A stretch of 64,000 nt of DNA. Source: Marinobacter nanhaiticus D15-8W (GTDB lineage Bacteria > Pseudomonadota > Gammaproteobacteria > Pseudomonadales > Oleiphilaceae). This document shows, piece after piece, positions 28,796-38,550 of this stretch (its first letter is position 1; each line of letters begins with the position of its first letter). The stretch covers positions 682,001 through 746,000 of the forward strand of contig NZ_AP028878.1 in the NCBI RefSeq assembly GCF_036511935.1, read 5' to 3'. Under the pieces are notes generated by a model. That model was given only the letters and a program-made list of their open reading frames with translations, made no database searches and had not been told where the DNA came from. The position numbers and the translations under genes are program-made.

Positions 28796-28804
28796 TGTTA
28801 CAAT
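28796..28804 (+). promoter_or_regulatory. Candidate extended -10 promoter of argH
   Basis: TGT followed by TACAAT lies 76 bases before the argH ATG. TTGATA at 28772-28777 is too far upstream (21 bases) to be a normal -35, so the extended -10 would have to suffice. Confidence 0.4.
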
Positions 28805-28879
28805 CCCGAGCGCGCCGGCGTTCTGGCTTTCGTTCAGGGGCTGTTCAACACTCTTCCAGCTAGCAGGTAAAGATAGACC

Positions 28880-30277
28880 ATGACTGATCAGAATACGTCC
28901 TCCGAAAAACCCTGGGGCGGCCGTTTCAGCGAGCCGACCGATGCGTTTGTCGAGCGTTTTACCGCCTCCGTCGGGTTTGATCAGCGCTTATATCATCATG
29001 ATATTACTGGCTCGATCGCCCACGCTACCATGCTGGCGAAAGTCGGCGTACTGACCGGGGATGAGCGCGATCAGATCGTCGAGGGACTTAAGGTCGTCAA
29101 GGCTGAAATCGAGGCCGGTGAATTCCAGTGGTCGGTGAGCCTGGAAGACGTTCACATGAACGTGGAGAAAAGCCTGACTGACCGTATCGGTATCACGGGC
29201 AAGAAACTCCACACCGGTCGCAGCCGCAATGATCAGGTGGCCACCGATATCCGCCTGTACCTGCGGGACGAAATCGACGTCATTCACGAAGAGTTGGTGC
29301 GCCTGCGCAAGGGGCTGCTGGACCTGGCCGAGCGTGAGGCCGAAACCATCATGCCCGGCTTTACCCACCTGCAGACCGCTCAGCCGGTCACCTTCGGCCA
29401 TCACCTGATGGCCTGGTACGAAATGCTGGCCCGGGATACCGAGCGGCTGCTGGATTGCCGCAAGCGCGTGAACATCATGCCGTTGGGCGCGGCAGCGCTC
29501 GCGGGCACCACCTATCCCATCGACCGCGCCTACACCGCCGAACTCCTGGGCTTCGATCGCCCGACTGAAAATTCCCTGGATTCCGTCAGTGACCGCGACT
29601 TTGCTATCGAATTTGGCTCCTTCGCCGCGTTGCTGATGACGCACCTGTCCCGTTTCAGTGAAGAATTGGTGCTCTGGACGTCGGCCCAGTTCGACTTCAT
29701 CGATCTGCCGGACCGCTTCTGCACGGGGTCCTCAATCATGCCGCAGAAGAAGAACCCCGACGTGCCGGAACTGGTGCGGGGCAAGACCGGCCGGGTCAAT
29801 GGCCACCTGATCAGCCTTCTTACCTTGATGAAAGGTCAGCCATTGGCCTACAACAAGGACAACCAGGAAGACAAGGAGCCGCTCTTCGACATGGTCGATA
29901 CGGTCAAGGGCTGCCTGAAGGCCTACGCCGATATGGTGCCGGCCATCGAGTCGAAGGCCGAGAACATGCGCGTTGCTGCCAAGCGCGGCTTCTCCACCGC
30001 CACCGACCTGGCGGACTATTTGGTCAAGAAAGGCGTGGCGTTCCGTGATGCTCACGAAATCGTCGGCAAGGCCGTGGCCTTTGGTGTGGCTGAAGAGCGC
30101 GACCTGTCGGATATGACCCTGGACGAATTGAGCCGCTTCTCTGACGTGATCAAGAACGATGTGTTCGATGTGCTGACTCTGGAAGGTTCCGTGCAGGCGC
30201 GGGATCATATAGGCGGGACGGCGCCGCGGCAGGTGCGTGAAGCGGTGGCTAGGGCCAGGGCGGCGATGGAGGGTTAG
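28880..30277 (+). CDS. argH: Argininosuccinate lyase
   Basis: A 465-residue ArgH, which splits argininosuccinate into arginine and fumarate. The superfamily signature [12 protein letters not shown] is intact, as are [13 protein letters not shown] and the [10 protein letters not shown] catalytic His segment. It is divergent from algZ, an arrangement shared with Pseudomonas. The start at 28880 fits the family; the ribosome binding site is weak (AGGTAA about 10 bases upstream). A family B repeat lies downstream at 30330-30425. Confidence 0.98.
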   Translation: MTDQNTSSEKPWGGRFSEPTDAFVERFTASVGFDQRLYHHDITGSIAHATMLAKVGVLTGDERDQIVEGLKVVKAEIEAGEFQWSVSLEDVHMNVEKSLTDRIGITGKKLHTGRSRNDQVATDIRLYLRDEIDVIHEELVRLRKGLLDLAEREAETIMPGFTHLQTAQPVTFGHHLMAWYEMLARDTERLLDCRKRVNIMPLGAAALAGTTYPIDRAYTAELLGFDRPTENSLDSVSDRDFAIEFGSFAALLMTHLSRFSEELVLWTSAQFDFIDLPDRFCTGSSIMPQKKNPDVPELVRGKTGRVNGHLISLLTLMKGQPLAYNKDNQEDKEPLFDMVDTVKGCLKAYADMVPAIESKAENMRVAAKRGFSTATDLADYLVKKGVAFRDAHEIVGKAVAFGVAEERDLSDMTLDELSRFSDVIKNDVFDVLTLEGSVQARDHIGGTAPRQVREAVARARAAMEG

Positions 30278-30329
30278 TTTCGGTCTCATCGAACCCTGAC
30301 CCTTGTCATTGTCTGATATTGTCAGGCAC

Positions 30330-30425
30330 CCCGCCGGGCTGCTCCGAAGCTGAAGCATCGGCTACATTTGAGGTTAACTCGAGCATGTAGCAGAAGCTTC
30401 AGCTTCTGAGGCACCGAAGGTGCCC
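30330..30425. repeat. Family B palindromic repeat, copy 1 (inverted orientation)
   Basis: A 96-bp element with an inner inverted repeat: GAAGCTGAAGC(A/T)TC(G/T)GCTACAT faces its complement around CTCGAGTTA. Its reverse complement aligns to 62939-63035 with about 12 differences. It lies between the converging genes argH and the degenerate GGDEF-EAL protein. Confidence 0.8.
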
Positions 30426-30497
30426 CGTTTCAGTCGGGCACTCCCTCGATCTCTCCGAAGCTCAAACAGCAACCTCACGGCATGTGTTCGCCGTTTA

Positions 30498-32942
30498 TCA
30501 CGTCCCAATCCGACCGATGCTCAAGTCCACCGCTGCGGGCGCCAAATCCTCCAATGGCCGAGGTGGCGACAGTCGGAAACCCTGCCCGAAATGCACCCCC
30601 AATCGCCGCACCTGTCGTAAGGTTTCGTCACTTTCGATAAACGTCGCCACCGTGGTCTTCCCGGCGGTTTCGGCGATCCGATGCAAGGCCTCGACCATCA
30701 CTTGCTGGACCGGGTCTTCGTGCAGGTCACGCATCAGGCTGCGGTCCAGCTTGATCACATCCACCGGCAGCCTGGCGGCCAGGGCATAGCTCTGAACCGA
30801 CGCGCCTGCGCCGTCCAAAGCGACCTTGCAGCCCACCTCATGCACGACATCGCAGAACACGCTGACTTCATCCGGATATTGTGTCGCGTCACTCTCGCGG
30901 ATCTCGAAACAGAAGCGGTCCGGTGCGAAGGCGATCCGGGCGAGCTCCCGCGACATGAAGTTGGCGAAGTCCTCGTCCAGCACGCTGGCCAGGGAAATGT
31001 TGAAACTGCAGAGTTTCAGCCGTGGCTCGAGCAGAGGATGTTGGCGCAGCCAGTCCAGCGTCTTGCGGATTACGCGGCGGTCGATGTCTCGGGCGAGGTC
31101 GAAGCGTTCTGCTACCGGCAGGAAATCGTTGGGTAGCCAGAATCCTTCGGCAGCGTCGTGTTCGAGTCGTGCCAGGATCTCGATGTGCTCGCCCCAGGTG
31201 GCGCTCGTGACCGGTCGTAACGCCTGGTGCATCAATACGATTCGGTCCTCGCGCACGCATTCCTGTAGTTGGCCCAGCAATTTTTGGGCTTCGCTCTCAA
31301 GCATGTTGGAGCCGGGATCCCGGTGGACATGAATGCGGTTACGTCCGGCGTTCTTGGCGGTCTGGCAAAGGTCCGCTGCCAGGGTGAGCAGCTCTTCGGC
31401 AGAGGAGGGGCCAGCGTTCGGGCCGAAGGGAACCAGACCACCACTGGCGGTCGTCTGCAGCGGGTAGCCCTGCCACTCGAACATGAACTGGCCGATCTGG
31501 TCGGTCAGGGCCTGGGCTACGCGGCGGGCTTCCGGTTCGGCACAGGTGTCGAGCACCAGGACGAACTTGTCAGCGGAGACCCGGGCCAGGGCGTCCCGCT
31601 GACGTACCCGGCTACTGAGCATGGTCGCCAGTTCGCGCAGGTAGCGATCACAAGCGCCGGCACCGGCGGTCTCGTTGAAGCGGGTAACGTGATCCAGGTC
31701 GATATAGAGCAGGGCGTGGCCAGGCGATTCGTGACTGGTCTTGTCGATCGCCCGCTGGAGCCGATGGAGCAGTTCCCGGCGGTTGAGCAGGCCGGTCATG
31801 GGATCATGGCTGCTCAGGTAGTTGAGATTGTCCCGGGTGCGCAAGCGGTGGCTGATGTCACGGGCTATATGGACGGCGCCGATGGTGTGGCCCTGTCGGT
31901 CTTTCAGGCGCTGGAAGCGTACCTCGTAGACCGGCAGGTCTCGCTCCTGCTGGGCCAGGGGCATCTCCACGGTGAATTGGTCCCGTCTCATGGCCTTATC
32001 CCATAGGCGCTGGGCCAGACGTCGTTCGTTGGGGAATTCGGCGAGCAGGCGAGTCAGGTCCTCGCCGACTCGGGGCCGCACGTCGAAGGTGGCTTCGAAC
32101 TGGGCGGCCATGGCGTGGTTGATCGCCAGTATCTGATGATTCGGATCCAGCGCCAGGACCAGGTCGTCGGTGGCCGCCATGATGCCCTGCAGCACCTGTT
32201 CGATTTCGGTGCGGGCCCGGCGCTGATGCAGTCGCTCGGACAGGTCGACCAGGGTGCCGGCGACCGCGATGATCTTCTCCCCGGCCTTGAGCGCCTGCCC
32301 GGTGATGCGCACCGGGCGCAGTCGCTGCTTTGCCGTCAGGATATGCAGATCCCGGGTAAAGGGTGCTCCAGAGCGGATGCAGCGGCGAAAAAGGGCGCGT
32401 ACCCGATGCTGGTATTCCTGGAAGTAGAACAGGGCATGCTCCGGCGTAATGTCGCTTCCGGGACGCAGGTCGAACAGGTGGTAGAGCCCATCGGACCAGG
32501 TCATCTGGTTGTTGTAGGTATCCAACTGCCAGATCCCGAACTGACCGGAGGTTTCAGCCATCTGCAGCAGGCGAGGATCCAGCGGATCCCGGCCGCGGGG
32601 CTGGATGGCGGCCGTGGCGGCCTGGTCGGCGTCGGCGATGGCGACGCGGACGGAAAAGCGGGCGGTAAAGAAGAAGCCCTCATGATGGCGTAGGGTCAAC
32701 AGTGCCGGTTCACCACGCTCGAAGGCTTCCCGCGGTGTGGGGCCGAGCGGATCGTCCTGCCGGGTAGCGGCCAGGCTGGCCAGCGATCTGCCGATTAGGT
32801 CTTGTGGGTCATAGCCCAGGACCGAGTCGGCGTAGGCATCGGCGTAGGTAATGATGCCGCTGTCGTCGATGCGGACCAGCGTGCGTCGTTCGTCGGTCGC
32901 CGTGGCATCGCGGCGATGCCGGCTAATCAGGAATTCCTTCAC
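30498..32942 (-). CDS. PAS-rich protein with degenerate GGDEF and EAL domains
   Basis: An 814-residue protein with two or three PAS-like segments (about 15-95, 125-240, 260-380), then GGDEF-like and EAL-like domains. The cyclase motif reads SADKF at 456-460, lacking the Gly-Gly-Asp/Glu needed for catalysis. The phosphodiesterase motif reads EIL at 588-590, and the metal-binding Asp-Asp pair is Asp710-Gly711. Both enzymes are therefore probably inactive, a pattern known in c-di-GMP receptors such as FimX and LapD. No membrane helix is seen. The start at 32942 follows GGGAAG. It is divergent from cyaA. Confidence 0.9.
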   Translation of the reverse strand: MKEFLISRHRRDATATDERRTLVRIDDSGIITYADAYADSVLGYDPQDLIGRSLASLAATRQDDPLGPTPREAFERGEPALLTLRHHEGFFFTARFSVRVAIADADQAATAAIQPRGRDPLDPRLLQMAETSGQFGIWQLDTYNNQMTWSDGLYHLFDLRPGSDITPEHALFYFQEYQHRVRALFRRCIRSGAPFTRDLHILTAKQRLRPVRITGQALKAGEKIIAVAGTLVDLSERLHQRRARTEIEQVLQGIMAATDDLVLALDPNHQILAINHAMAAQFEATFDVRPRVGEDLTRLLAEFPNERRLAQRLWDKAMRRDQFTVEMPLAQQERDLPVYEVRFQRLKDRQGHTIGAVHIARDISHRLRTRDNLNYLSSHDPMTGLLNRRELLHRLQRAIDKTSHESPGHALLYIDLDHVTRFNETAGAGACDRYLRELATMLSSRVRQRDALARVSADKFVLVLDTCAEPEARRVAQALTDQIGQFMFEWQGYPLQTTASGGLVPFGPNAGPSSAEELLTLAADLCQTAKNAGRNRIHVHRDPGSNMLESEAQKLLGQLQECVREDRIVLMHQALRPVTSATWGEHIEILARLEHDAAEGFWLPNDFLPVAERFDLARDIDRRVIRKTLDWLRQHPLLEPRLKLCSFNISLASVLDEDFANFMSRELARIAFAPDRFCFEIRESDATQYPDEVSVFCDVVHEVGCKVALDGAGASVQSYALAARLPVDVIKLDRSLMRDLHEDPVQQVMVEALHRIAETAGKTTVATFIESDETLRQVRRLGVHFGQGFRLSPPRPLEDLAPAAVDLSIGRIGT

Positions 32943-33016
32943 GGTGACTTCCCGTTGGTGCGAAGACCGATGCCGTTGGCCCGGGCCTCTTTATTGTGTT
33001 GTTTTGTCATTGTGGT

Positions 33017-33046
33017 TTGAAAGCAGGCTAACATCATAACGATAAT
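33017..33046 (+). promoter_or_regulatory. Candidate cyaA promoter
   Basis: TTGAAA at 33017-33022 and GATAAT at 33041-33046 are spaced by 18 bases, a good sigma-70 pair. The predicted start is near 33053, about 45 bases before the GTG start. Confidence 0.5.
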
Positions 33047-33097
33047 GTCGAAGCTATACATACAACCTGATTGCCGCCGTTGGGAAGAACCCACCCT

Positions 33098-35974
33098 GTG
33101 ACTGCTGTAACCGCTATTAACCTGGACTTTGCCGACGGCATCGATCGCAAGACGCTGAAGCGTTTGACCGACCGTTTCCTCAAGGTCAATGCAGTCCGGG
33201 TGGAGCGTGCGCGGGCGGCTTTGGCGACGCGGCAACAGGTAGTGCTCGACCTGTTGCCGCTGATCTTCCATCTCAATCACCCTTCGCTTCCCGGCTATCT
33301 CCATCACGACTGCCCCTACGGTATCGCCCACTACCAGCCTGACGGTGAAACCCTGGCCGCAGCCCAGCGCCAGGCCCGCTCGTTCCGCATGAGGTCGGCA
33401 GGGCGCCGGCCGCCGGACATCCAGTCGCTGTTCGTCATGGGCAGCCCCGGTACGCTCGGGCATTCCGTGGCCAGTGACCTGGATGTGTGGCTTTGCCACC
33501 AACCTGACCTGGAGTCCCGGGGCATCGAGCGTCTGGAACGAAAGGCGGAAGCTGTTTCCCGTTGGGCTGAAACCCTGGGCCTCGAACTCCATGTGTTCGT
33601 ATTCTCAGCGTCGGAATTCCGGGAGGGGCGCCAGCGGGTCGAGGTCAATGGCGAGAACTGTGGGAGCGCCCAGCATTACCTGCTGCTCGACGAGTTCTAC
33701 CGTACGGGCATTTACCTTGCCGGATGTTATCCCTTGTGGTGGTTGGTGCCGTCGGACCAGGAGGCGGATTACGACCTGCTTGCCGACCAGTTGCGGGATT
33801 TTCGCTTTATTCGCGCCGACCAGTACATCGATCTGGGGTCCGTACCGGCGATCCCGCCTGCTGAATTCCTCGGCGCGGGTGTCTGGCAACTCTATAAGGG
33901 CATTGATGCGCCCTGGAAGTCGCTACTCAAGCTCCTGCTGATCGAGTGCTACGCGCGTACCCGGGAAGAAGGGCCTCTATCGCTGGAGTTCAAGGCGCGG
34001 GTCTATCGGGGCATGACGGCTCCGGATCGGCTCGATCCCTACGTCATGCTCTACCAGCGCCTGGAAAAATGGCTGCAGTCGCTGGATGCAACGGAGCGGC
34101 TGGACCTGGTGCGCCAGAGTCTGTACCTCAAGACGGGCATCCCCTTGACCCGGCTGGAGCGGGTGAGCCGGAGCTGGCAGTCGGCCCTGCTGACGGAGCT
34201 GGTGGAAGGTTGGGGTTGGGATCGCAGGCGTATCGGCGTGTTGGACGACCGGCAACGCTGGCGTGCTGGAGACGTGCAGGCGTTGCGCCGCATTATCGTC
34301 TCCGAGCTGACCCATAGCTATCGCTTCCTGTCGCGATTGGCGCGCACCCATGCGGTGAAGGCCGCTATCCGCCCCGAGGATATGAGTCTGCTCGGGCGCA
34401 AGCTGTACGCGGCATTCCAGCGCAAGGCGGGCAAGGTTGAGCTGATCAACCCGAACATTGCCCCTACGCTGGCGGAAGAGAACCTATCGTTCCACCACCA
34501 GAGCAGTCATCCTTCCGGCAATGTGCCGGGGCAGGGTTGGCTGCTTTACCGGGACCTGGAAACGCCCTCCGATGCATTCTGGCAGCCGGTTATCCGTCGT
34601 TCGAGTAGCCTGGTGGAGATGCTGGTTTGGTGTCACTGCAACGGCCTGCTAACCCGGGCGACGCGCCTTAACCTGCGTGCCGGGGATAGTGCTCTGAGCC
34701 TGGGCGGTCTACGCGGCATGATCGAAGACCTGCAGTCGCATCTGCCGGTGCCCGAGGCCCCGGCCACCCGGGAAATACTGCTCGAGGAAAGCCGCCCCCT
34801 ACGGGTGTTGTTGTTCGTCAATGTGGCGGTGGATCCCCAAGCGCCGTTGACGGAAAAAGGCCTGCACAAACTGAGTGGGCGCCACGATTCCCTGGGCTTC
34901 AGTGGGGGGCGCGAGAACCTGGTGTTGACCCTGGATCAGGTCATCCTCAACAGCTGGCATGAGGTCAGTGTCCATCGCTACGAAGTCGGTGACACGCTGA
35001 TCCAGTGCCTGAAGAACCTGTTGGCAGCGAGAGTCGCCGCGCCGGATCGGCCACCGGTGCTCACGGTGCACTGCCATGATGCCGGTCACGCCGGCTCCAT
35101 CGAGCGTCGGCTGCAGATCCTGTTCCAGGACGTCCAGCGTGTCTTCTTTGTGGGCGACCGGGGCCCGCATCCGTTACGCTACATTATCCAGATGGAGCGC
35201 CGGTATTTCGTGCTCCAGTTCCATGATGGCCAGCCCGGTTTCGTCGCCCTGGAATCCTGGTCCGCACTGCTCGATCATTTGCAGAAGCCCCAGCCCGGTT
35301 ATGTACCGATTGTCCTCGACCGTCATGCCCTGGGAGAGGACCCGGCGCTCAATGCGGTCTGCCAGGCGAGCCAGCCGGACAATATCCAGGTGTTCTTCCA
35401 TATCCGCGACGACCGGGCGCGGGTCTGGGTCGTCGACGAGCATGGCTCGCTGAGTCACTGGGAGCAGCCTTTCTTCTCCCGCCGCCATCTGCTGGCGCCG
35501 GTGTTGCGCTTCCTGGCGAACGTCTCCGAGCGTCGACAGTTACGGCGCACCCTGGCCGAGGCGGGTGGCGAGCTGGAGATTACCTGTGCCGAGGTCGTGC
35601 GTCGGGGCGCCGACTGGGTCGCTGAACGTCGGCTGGTCACCAACGACGAACTGCCGATCGACGGTTTCGAGCTGCAGGCCGTCGGTGTCCAGGAGGGCGA
35701 TCAGCCCGTCCGGTTTGACATCTTCTGCGAGGAGCAGGAGTTCACGGCGCTGGAATACGGCGACCAGCTGATTCCGGCGGTGGTGCACTACGTCAACTCC
35801 CGCCGGCGCGAGGGTGGCGGCTATCCGCTCTACCTGACCGACCTGCACCTGCCCCATGACCTCGACCCGCAGGTCTATCAGCACGATCTGCAGACCAGCC
35901 AGTACCTGCATTACCGCATCCGTCTGGAAGCGGAACTGAATCAGGCGCTGGGGGTTAGCGCGCCGTTCGGTTAA
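33098..35974 (+). CDS. cyaA: Class I adenylate cyclase
   Basis: A protein of about 958 residues of the enterobacterial class I family, which makes cAMP from ATP. The nucleotidyltransferase core is Gly115-Ser116 followed by Asp127 and Asp129 (a GSPGTLGHSVASDLD segment), within the N-terminal catalytic half; the C-terminal half is the regulatory region. I choose GTG 33098, 13 residues before the GIDRKTL segment, as in Pseudomonas CyaA. A TTG at 33071 would also be in frame. The nearest ribosome site, GGGAAG, is about 10 bases before the GTG. Confidence 0.95.
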   Translation: MTAVTAINLDFADGIDRKTLKRLTDRFLKVNAVRVERARAALATRQQVVLDLLPLIFHLNHPSLPGYLHHDCPYGIAHYQPDGETLAAAQRQARSFRMRSAGRRPPDIQSLFVMGSPGTLGHSVASDLDVWLCHQPDLESRGIERLERKAEAVSRWAETLGLELHVFVFSASEFREGRQRVEVNGENCGSAQHYLLLDEFYRTGIYLAGCYPLWWLVPSDQEADYDLLADQLRDFRFIRADQYIDLGSVPAIPPAEFLGAGVWQLYKGIDAPWKSLLKLLLIECYARTREEGPLSLEFKARVYRGMTAPDRLDPYVMLYQRLEKWLQSLDATERLDLVRQSLYLKTGIPLTRLERVSRSWQSALLTELVEGWGWDRRRIGVLDDRQRWRAGDVQALRRIIVSELTHSYRFLSRLARTHAVKAAIRPEDMSLLGRKLYAAFQRKAGKVELINPNIAPTLAEENLSFHHQSSHPSGNVPGQGWLLYRDLETPSDAFWQPVIRRSSSLVEMLVWCHCNGLLTRATRLNLRAGDSALSLGGLRGMIEDLQSHLPVPEAPATREILLEESRPLRVLLFVNVAVDPQAPLTEKGLHKLSGRHDSLGFSGGRENLVLTLDQVILNSWHEVSVHRYEVGDTLIQCLKNLLAARVAAPDRPPVLTVHCHDAGHAGSIERRLQILFQDVQRVFFVGDRGPHPLRYIIQMERRYFVLQFHDGQPGFVALESWSALLDHLQKPQPGYVPIVLDRHALGEDPALNAVCQASQPDNIQVFFHIRDDRARVWVVDEHGSLSHWEQPFFSRRHLLAPVLRFLANVSERRQLRRTLAEAGGELEITCAEVVRRGADWVAERRLVTNDELPIDGFELQAVGVQEGDQPVRFDIFCEEQEFTALEYGDQLIPAVVHYVNSRRREGGGYPLYLTDLHLPHDLDPQVYQHDLQTSQYLHYRIRLEAELNQALGVSAPFG

Positions 35975-36036
35975 TTCGCTGACCGACCGGGCCCCGAGAA
36001 ACCCGTTTCCGTCTCGCACGGGTCCGGCATGGCCGG

Positions 36037-36042
36037 TATACT
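36037..36042 (+). promoter_or_regulatory. Candidate -10 for the lptM-lysA-dapF operon
   Basis: TATACT lies 33 bases before the lptM ATG. No convincing -35 hexamer is seen. Confidence 0.35.
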
Positions 36043-36074
36043 GGCGCGATCAATTTCACCGGAGCGAGTCCGAT

Positions 36075-36242
36075 ATGACAGGTCGTTTGATCGCCACCGT
36101 CAGCCTGATCCTCATGCTGGCCGGCTGTGGCCAGAAGGGACCGCTATACCATCCGGCCCCTGAGCCCCCAGCGACAGTTGAGAGTAGTACCGCGCAGGGC
36201 AACGACCAGAGCGAGGAGGGCGGTGACGAACAGTCCCGCTGA
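36075..36242 (+). CDS. lptM: LPS translocon maturation lipoprotein LptM (YifL family)
   Basis: A 55-residue lipoprotein. The signal peptide ends in a lipobox LMLAGC with the lipidated Cys18, followed by the family hallmark CGQKGPLYHP and a short acidic tail. LptM helps the LptD-LptE outer-membrane translocon form its correct disulfides. Its place just before lysA and dapF matches yifL/lppL in other Gammaproteobacteria. GGAG about 10 bases before the ATG is the ribosome binding site. DsbB in the same window supplies the disulfide pathway it serves. Confidence 0.9.
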   Translation: MTGRLIATVSLILMLAGCGQKGPLYHPAPEPPATVESSTAQGNDQSEEGGDEQSR

Positions 36243-36286
36243 TCGGATTCGCCGCGCTGTAAGGGCGCACTGATACAGGATTGCCG

Positions 36287-37537
36287 ATGGATTATTTCAA
36301 TTACCGAGACGGCACGCTGTTTGCGGAGGATTTGCCTGTCACCCGGATCGCCGAGCAGTTTGGCACGCCGGCCTACGTCTATTCCCGTGCGACGCTGGAA
36401 CGCCATTTCCGCGCCTACGACGACGCCCTGGCCGGCCGTCCACACCTGGTGCGCTATGCGGTGAAGGCCAACAGTAACCTGGCGGTGCTCAATGTGCTGG
36501 CGCGCCTGGGCGCCGGGTTCGATATCGTTTCAGTCGGCGAACTGGAGCGTGTCCTTCGTGCCGGCGGCGAAGCGTCCAAGGTCGTATTCTCCGGCGTGGG
36601 CAAGCAGCCTGCAGAAATGCGCCGGGCGCTTGAAGCCGGTGTGCGTTGTTTCAATGTCGAGTCCGAGACCGAGCTGGACCGCCTCAACCAGGTGGCCGGT
36701 GAGCTCGGCAAGAAGGCGCCAATCTCCCTGCGGGTCAATCCGGACGTGGACGCCGGCACGCATCCCTATATTTCCACGGGCCTGAAAGAGAACAAGTTCG
36801 GCGTGGATATCGCCGAGGCGCGTCGCATCTACGCGAGTGCGGCCCGTTTGCCGAATCTCGACATTATAGGTGTGGATTGCCATATCGGCTCCCAGCTCAC
36901 CAACGTGTCGCCCTTCCTCGATGCTCTCGACCGGGTGCTGGCACTCATCGACGAGCTCGCCGGCGATGGGATCCATATCCATCACCTGGACTTGGGTGGT
37001 GGCCTGGGCGTGACCTATAACCAGGAGAAGCCCCCCTCGCCCAGCGAATACATGGCGCAGGTGCAAGAGCGCCTGGGCGACCGCAAGCTGGAAATCATCC
37101 TGGAGCCGGGTCGTTCCATTGCCGCCAATGCCGGCATCCTGCTGACCCGGGTCGAATTCCTCAAGTGCACCGACCATCGCAACTTCGCGATCATCGACGC
37201 CGCCATGAACGACCTGATCCGTCCGGCGCTCTACAGCGCCTGGCAGGCCATCGTTCCGGCAACGCCGCGTACGGATGTCGAGACCAAGGCCTGGGATCTG
37301 GTCGGCCCGGTCTGCGAAACCGGCGATTTTCTCGGTAAGGAGCGCGAACTGGCGCTGGCGCCGGGTGACTTGCTGGCCGTGCGGTCCGCCGGTGCCTATG
37401 GTTTCGTCATGAGCTCCAACTACAACTCCCGCAACCGTCCGCCCGAGCTGATGGTGGATGGCGACCAGGTCCATGTGGTGCGCCAGCGGGAAACCCTTGA
37501 CGACCAGATGCGGCTCGAAGCCTGTCTGCCGGAGTAA
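36287..37537 (+). CDS. lysA: Diaminopimelate decarboxylase
   Basis: A 416-residue pyridoxal-phosphate enzyme that makes lysine from meso-diaminopimelate. The cofactor Lys60 lies in RYAVKANSN, the Gly-rich phosphate site is LDLGGGLGV, and the C-terminal [11 protein letters not shown] carries a substrate-binding Cys. ATG 36287 lies six bases after AGGA at 36277-36280, deciding against the TTG at 36281. It is followed six bases later by dapF, the preceding enzyme in the pathway. Confidence 0.98.
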   Translation: MDYFNYRDGTLFAEDLPVTRIAEQFGTPAYVYSRATLERHFRAYDDALAGRPHLVRYAVKANSNLAVLNVLARLGAGFDIVSVGELERVLRAGGEASKVVFSGVGKQPAEMRRALEAGVRCFNVESETELDRLNQVAGELGKKAPISLRVNPDVDAGTHPYISTGLKENKFGVDIAEARRIYASAARLPNLDIIGVDCHIGSQLTNVSPFLDALDRVLALIDELAGDGIHIHHLDLGGGLGVTYNQEKPPSPSEYMAQVQERLGDRKLEIILEPGRSIAANAGILLTRVEFLKCTDHRNFAIIDAAMNDLIRPALYSAWQAIVPATPRTDVETKAWDLVGPVCETGDFLGKERELALAPGDLLAVRSAGAYGFVMSSNYNSRNRPPELMVDGDQVHVVRQRETLDDQMRLEACLPE

Positions 37538-37542
37538 CCGCG

Positions 37543-38466
37543 ATGACCGATGCCAGACGCCGGGGCGGCGGCATGCTCCAGTTCACCAAGATGCACGGTC
37601 TGGGCAACGACTTCATGGTGGTCGATGCCATTAGCCAGCCCTTCCGCCTGCGCCCGGATTTCATCAGCAGGCTGGCGGACCGCCATTTCGGTATCGGTTT
37701 CGACCAGTTGCTCGTGGTGGAGCCGCCTGGCCTCCCGGACGTGGACTTCCGCTACCGCATCTTCAATGCCGACGGCTCCGAAGTGGAGCAGTGCGGCAAC
37801 GGCGCCCGCTGTTTTGCCCGGTTCGTACGCGACCAGCGACTGACCAACAAGAAGGTTATCCGGGTCCAGACTGCTGGCGGCGTGATCGAATTGCGCGCCG
37901 GCAAGGAGGGGTGGGTGACGGTGAACATGGGTGTGCCAGAGCTGGAACCGTCGAAGATTCCCTTCCAGGCTGATGAGCGTGCCGATACCTACACCCTTGA
38001 GGTCGCCGAACATACCGTCGTATTTTCCGCCGTTTCCATGGGCAATCCCCATGCAGTGCTCGTGGTTGATAACGTGGACACCGCACCCGTGGAACAGCTG
38101 GGGCCCTTGCTGGAGGTGCATCCAGCGTTTCCGAAAAAAGCCAACATCGGTTTCCTGCAAATCGTCGATCGGCAGAATGCGCGCTTGCGGGTTTTCGAAC
38201 GAGGCTCCGGTGAAACCCTGGCCTGCGGCAGCGGTGCCTGCGCGGCAATGGTGGCCGGAAGGCTGCGGGGACTGCTGGACGAGAAGGCGCGAATAGAGCT
38301 GCGGGGTGGGCCTCTCAGCCTTGAATGGCAGGGGGAAGGGGCCCCTGTTATGATGGAAGGACCGACCGCCCGAGTGTTCGAAGGTCAGGTTCGTGTGCCG
38401 GGAGAAGCGCCCCGCCGTGCCCGTTCCGGACGTGGGTCGGGTCGTCAGAGACAGAAAAAGAGCTAG
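37543..38466 (+). CDS. dapF: Diaminopimelate epimerase
   Basis: A 307-residue DapF converting LL- to meso-diaminopimelate. The two catalytic cysteines are Cys84 (EQCGNGARC) and Cys228 ([10 protein letters not shown]). GGAG nine bases upstream favours ATG 37543, though the family usually begins at the Met of [14 protein letters not shown] (37573), so a start ten residues later is possible. The C-terminus extends about 25 residues beyond normal DapF and is strongly basic, rich in Arg, Gly and Lys. It may bind nucleic acid or be inert. Confidence 0.96.
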   Translation: MTDARRRGGGMLQFTKMHGLGNDFMVVDAISQPFRLRPDFISRLADRHFGIGFDQLLVVEPPGLPDVDFRYRIFNADGSEVEQCGNGARCFARFVRDQRLTNKKVIRVQTAGGVIELRAGKEGWVTVNMGVPELEPSKIPFQADERADTYTLEVAEHTVVFSAVSMGNPHAVLVVDNVDTAPVEQLGPLLEVHPAFPKKANIGFLQIVDRQNARLRVFERGSGETLACGSGACAAMVAGRLRGLLDEKARIELRGGPLSLEWQGEGAPVMMEGPTARVFEGQVRVPGEAPRRARSGRGSGRQRQKKS

Positions 38467-38550
38467 CGTGTGCGTACTCCCGAAGCGGAGGCGCCGATAA
38501 AAAGAGCCGCCTCCACTAGGTAAGGCGGTCGCAACAGGAGGTATCCTCGG

